Shown here one piece after another: positions 61,424 through 64,000 of a stretch of 64,000 nucleotides of DNA (position 1 is the stretch's first letter; each line of letters begins with the position of its first letter). The stretch is taken from the NCBI RefSeq assembly GCF_000016285.1, contig NC_011989.1, forward strand, positions 499,001-563,000, given 5' to 3'. The stretch is from Allorhizobium ampelinum S4. Its GTDB lineage: Bacteria; Pseudomonadota; Alphaproteobacteria; Rhizobiales; Rhizobiaceae. A program made the position numbers and the translations under genes. The notes below the pieces were generated by a model. The model was not told the origin of the DNA and made no database searches. It saw only the letters and a program-made list of their open reading frames with translations.

Positions 61424-62521
61424 CTAGTCACCTGAATCTGAAGTTCGGCTCATTGTTTTGTGGCAGAAGCGCTTGACCGAGGCGAGGATTTGGTCGGCGG
61501 ATTTCACCCATTTGTATGGCCTTGGCTTCTCGTTGTGTGTTGTAATGAACGCGTCGATGTCGGCTTCCAGTTCCGCAGTGGAACGATGGACGCCGCGTTG
61601 CAACTGCTTGCGCGTCAGCTCTGCAAACCACCGCTCGACTTGATTGATCCAGGAGGCTGAAGTTGGTGTGAAGTGAACATGCCAGTGCGGACGGCGTGCG
61701 AGCCAGGCTTTGATCCTCGGCGTCTTATGGGTCGCATAGTTGTCCATCACCAGATGCACGTCCGGTCCCTTGGGCATCTCGGCGTCTATCCGCTTCAGGA
61801 AGTCGAGGAATTCGGTCGCCCGGTGACGTTTGTAGCACTGGCCGATCACCGCACCAGTGGCAATGTCGAGCGCGGCGAACAGAGAAGTCGTGCCGTTGCG
61901 GACATAGGTATGAGTGCGCCGCTCGGCGATGCCCGGTGCCATGGGTAGAGCCGGCTGCTCTCGATCCAGTGCCTGGATTTGCGATTTCTCATCCACGCAT
62001 AGCACGACTGCCCGGTCCGGTGGCGACATATAAAGGCCGACTATGTCTTGCACCTTATCGACGAACAGCGGATCGGAAGAGAGCTTGAATGTCTCGGCAC
62101 GATGCGGCTGCAAACCAAATGCGGTCCATATTCGACGGATGGTGGTGTGCGACAGCCCGCTGTCGGCTGCCATCGAACGGATAGACCAGTGCGTGGCATC
62201 CTTCGGGGTGGTGTTCAATGTCCTTTCGACAACCTCTGCTACCTGGGCGTCAGAGACGGTTCGTGGCCGACCTGCGCGATATTCGTCGGTCAGCCCGTCA
62301 ATGCCATCCTGCACGAACCGGCGGCGCCACTTGCCAACCGTGTGCTCGTGGACGCCAAGGCGTTCGGCAACATCTTTGCTCTGCAGGCCCTGCGCGCACA
62401 GCAAAACCATTCGGCATCGATCCGACAACGAGCGCGGTGCCTTGTGCCGACGCATCTGAGATTCAAGAAAATTCCTATCCTCGTCGCTCAGAGCGACAAG
62501 GTCCGCTTGCCTGCCTACCAT
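61424..62521 (-). CDS. IS630-family transposase
   Basis: 365 residues: an N-terminal HTH ([20 protein letters not shown] and [20 protein letters not shown]), then a DDE domain with Asp177 (LCVDEKS), Asp260 ([10 protein letters not shown]) and Glu296 ([10 protein letters not shown]), spacing 35 between the last two as in IS630/Tc1. The ATG at 62521 follows AGGAGTG. The gene appears intact. Its TAG stop uses the flanking TA target duplication. Confidence 0.95.
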   Translation of the reverse strand: MVGRQADLVALSDEDRNFLESQMRRHKAPRSLSDRCRMVLLCAQGLQSKDVAERLGVHEHTVGKWRRRFVQDGIDGLTDEYRAGRPRTVSDAQVAEVVERTLNTTPKDATHWSIRSMAADSGLSHTTIRRIWTAFGLQPHRAETFKLSSDPLFVDKVQDIVGLYMSPPDRAVVLCVDEKSQIQALDREQPALPMAPGIAERRTHTYVRNGTTSLFAALDIATGAVIGQCYKRHRATEFLDFLKRIDAEMPKGPDVHLVMDNYATHKTPRIKAWLARRPHWHVHFTPTSASWINQVERWFAELTRKQLQRGVHRSTAELEADIDAFITTHNEKPRPYKWVKSADQILASVKRFCHKTMSRTSDSGD

Positions 62522-62586
62522 CAATCACACTCCTGCCGTTGCTACAGAAGTACAATAAAATGATGCCTACTTTAGTTCCAGGTGAC
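61427..62586 (-). mobile_element. Complete IS630-family insertion sequence
   Basis: 1160 bp. The ends are GTCACCTGAATCTGAAGTT and, inverted, GTCACCTGGAACTAAAGTA. Both sides are flanked by the dinucleotide TA (61425-61426 and 62587-62588), the target duplication of IS630/Tc1 elements. It contains one intact transposase gene and is inserted in an IS66 remnant. Confidence 0.92.
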
Positions 62587-62670
62587 TAGCTCGTTGAGGC
62601 ATCTAAGCTCAATTCTATCGATCCGTTGACCTATCTGACCGCGGCACTCGCGGCCAACCCGAACCCTCGC
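62587..62670 (+). pseudogene. IS66 transposase remnant, right part
   Basis: After removing the IS630 and one TA, the frame continues as LVEASKLNSIDPLTYLTAAL followed by AANPN, matching the end of IS66 TnpC after GHDAxxEN. A TAG at the junction and the earlier TGA show it was already non-functional. Confidence 0.75.
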
Positions 62671-62679
62671 TTGTTACGG

Positions 62680-63024
62680 TTAGCGGCCTCGATGGAATGA
62701 CTGCCGTGATTCCTTTGCAGTATCCGAAAACCCTGGAGGCTTGTTTCTGACCCAGGTGACGAATGTCTGCACCGCTGGGTGTTCTAGGATGGCCTCGATC
62801 GTGGAAAACTTCTTGGCGAGTTGGGCATCGGTGAAGATCGAATGTATCTGTTCGTGGCAGATACGGTGCAGGCAGACGGTATTCTTTCCACCCTTGCTTT
62901 TGGGAACGAGATGATGCTCGTCCCTCTGATCCTCCGGGATGACGCGTTCGCACATCGGACAGATCACGGGCTCTGGCTTGGGCTCGTCCCATGAAGCCAG
63001 CTCATCTCTATTCTTGCGGGCCAA
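62680..63024 (-). CDS. HNH endonuclease domain protein
   Basis: A 114-residue protein with a Cys pair (CPMC, about 22-25), DEHHLVPKSKGG (about 35-46) and VCLHRICHEQIHSIF (about 50-64), i.e. an HNH nuclease fold with treble-clef zinc site. It starts with TTG at 63024, preceded by AGGAAAG; an ATG at 62955 would remove the zinc Cys. Small stand-alone HNH proteins occur on mobile DNA and in defence loci; the role is not determined. Confidence 0.85.
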   Translation of the reverse strand: MARKNRDELASWDEPKPEPVICPMCERVIPEDQRDEHHLVPKSKGGKNTVCLHRICHEQIHSIFTDAQLAKKFSTIEAILEHPAVQTFVTWVRNKPPGFSDTAKESRQSFHRGR

Positions 63025-63567
63025 CGCTTTATCTTTCCTGGTGTAGACCCCGGATGCTGTTCCCGAGGATCGGTGCTAGTGTCAACACATGGACGCCAGT
63101 AGCACGAAACCATCAAAACCGCATGGCTTCTTTTGCCCCTTTGCAGTCATTGGCGTCCGCGAGAAGACAGGCAGCTTTGCGCCCCCAAATCGGTCACTCG
63201 GATGATCGCAAGCGGATCCCGAAAGCAGTCATTTGCTCATCGTAATTCTCCGGGGCCGCGACATGCCAAACCTGGGGACCCTTTTGCCCTAACAGATCTT
63301 GTAAGCCTCGGAGTAGATGAGATTCGTTCGTGATAAGCGGAAGAAGGGGATGAACATCCGAACGACACTACTGATCAGAAGCCCTGTAATGATGGCGATT
63401 GCGAAATTGGGGGGGGCGGTGGCTGCACTGGCAACTCCAAAGGCTCAGAGGATAGATCACGGGTACGGGCGGAATACTTTTTTTGATAACAAGCAATCGG
63501 CGGCTAACTGATCTGAACAATTTTCAAAATAATAAATTTTCCCCTTGTATTGCATTACAAATTGGCG
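63025..63567. other. Gene-poor region left of the SIR2-like gene
   Basis: 543 bp. A 64-codon frame at 63317-63511 has no family features and no convincing ribosome site, so it is not called. Composition becomes more AT-rich near 63510-63570. Likely scarred accessory DNA. Confidence 0.4.
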
Positions 63568-63726
63568 ATGAAGTATTGGTGCAGACGCGGGGTTGTTGCG
63601 GAATATCCAAACTTATTGGCAAAAGAAGGCAAGCGACGTCATTATCGCGGCGATAATGGGAGATCACGCAAGCGGATTGTGACGTTCACCTTCGGGCCAT
63701 CCGACATGCCTGGCCTGTTCGGGTAG
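63568..63726 (+). CDS. Possible small protein of unknown function
   Basis: A 52-codon frame beginning ATG AAG TAT TGG TGC and ending TAG. The peptide is basic (KEGKRRHYRGDNGRSRKR) with no recognised domain. It precedes the SIR2-like gene by 55 bp on the same strand. Weakly supported; it could be chance. Confidence 0.25.
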   Translation: MKYWCRRGVVAEYPNLLAKEGKRRHYRGDNGRSRKRIVTFTFGPSDMPGLFG

Positions 63727-63781
63727 AAGGTTATGGACTAATGATTTCGGACCAGGGAGGGAATGCTGGCTAGGGGGCAAG

Positions 63782-64000
63782 ATGCACAAACATGATCCGG
63801 TTCGACAGATCAGCTTCATTCAGCAGGCGCTGTCGCAGAACCGTAAACCTATCGGCTTCTTCCTCGGCGCGGGCTGCCCGCTGTCGATCCGTGTCAATGA
63901 GCGCGTGGAAGATGGAACGACTATCACCGACCCGCTGATCTGGGACGTAGCTGGACTGACGAAGGTGATAGCAAAGACCCTGTCCAGCGGGGACCCCGCA
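63782..64000 (+). CDS. SIR2-like protein, N-terminal part (cut by window end)
   Basis: 73 codons, open to the window end. After a short helix (VRQISFIQQALSQNRKPI) comes GFFLGAGCPLSIR, matching the NAD-binding GAG motif (residues 29-31) of SIR2-like domains that head many bacterial defence proteins. The ATG at 63782 follows AGGGGGC. In defence systems such domains deplete NAD during infection. The rest of the protein and its partners lie beyond the window, so the system cannot be named. Confidence 0.65.
   Translation, partial: MHKHDPVRQISFIQQALSQNRKPIGFFLGAGCPLSIRVNERVEDGTTITDPLIWDVAGLTKVIAKTLSSGDPA

Noticed and set aside
63317..63511. 64-codon open frame in the gene-poor region
   Set aside because: No family motif, weak start context and unusual composition; not distinguishable from chance.
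1..64000. CRISPR arrays, rRNA genes and known riboswitch classes
   Set aside because: Read for regularly spaced repeats, rRNA signatures and conserved riboswitch cores; none seen.

Overview
The window reads as chromosomal DNA of a Rhizobiaceae alphaproteobacterium, most like the Agrobacterium / Allorhizobium vitis group. This is an inference. It rests on GC-rich coding, a PodJ-type polarity protein, the minus-strand murA - DUF2948 - hisD - UPF0262 - phosphatase - infA - maf - yacG - tRNA-Phe block, and two RIME1-like rhizobial intergenic palindromic repeats. About 60 genes are supported, with two tRNAs. There is no rRNA operon, CRISPR array or replication origin.

Layout. 0-8.8 kb: the end of a family-3 solute-binding protein, a TerB protein, an S24/LexA-like repressor, an orphan LuxR-type response regulator, a DUF952-pyrD pair, a MATE exporter, a CAP lipoprotein with a small membrane protein, a TPR methyltransferase and a YitT membrane protein. 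8.8-16.6 kb: an exported alpha/beta hydrolase, yagU with an FNR/FixK-type box upstream, and a beta-oxidation operon (acyl-CoA dehydrogenase, thiolase, FadJ). A short decayed second copy of the fadJ 3' end lies 1 kb beyond the intact gene. 16.6-28.6 kb: podJ, a TauE/SafE-TIGR02186 pair, a PHO-box-preceded alkaline phosphatase, a three-gene ABC system with a His-rich permease, and a second PHO-box-preceded exported phosphatase. 28.6-44.7 kb: a diguanylate cyclase, a second YitT, a periplasmic PheC-like protein, the ligase-associated helicase/PdeM repair pair, a kinase-universal stress fusion with a phosphoesterase, an FKBP isomerase with a large structured 3' element, a symporter-histidine kinase hybrid, mscL and an aminotransferase.

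45.3-53.8 kb is a surface polysaccharide locus. RfbF and RfbG make CDP-4-keto-6-deoxyglucose. An RfbC-type epimerase, a C-methyltransferase and a reductase could turn this into a branched 6-deoxysugar. Two related glycosyltransferases and a CmcI-type methyltransferase would transfer or decorate it. RIME1-like repeats sit on both sides of the core of this locus. 54-60 kb is the housekeeping block listed above.

From tRNA-Thr(GGT) at 60.2 kb to the right edge the content becomes accessory. It holds an HTH protein whose tail runs into an IS66 remnant, an intact IS630 element inserted into that same remnant, an HNH nuclease, a gene-poor stretch, and the first 73 residues of a SIR2-like protein cut by the window end. 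This looks like the left part of a genomic island, and the SIR2-like gene is the best candidate for an interesting (possibly anti-phage) system, but most of it lies outside the window.
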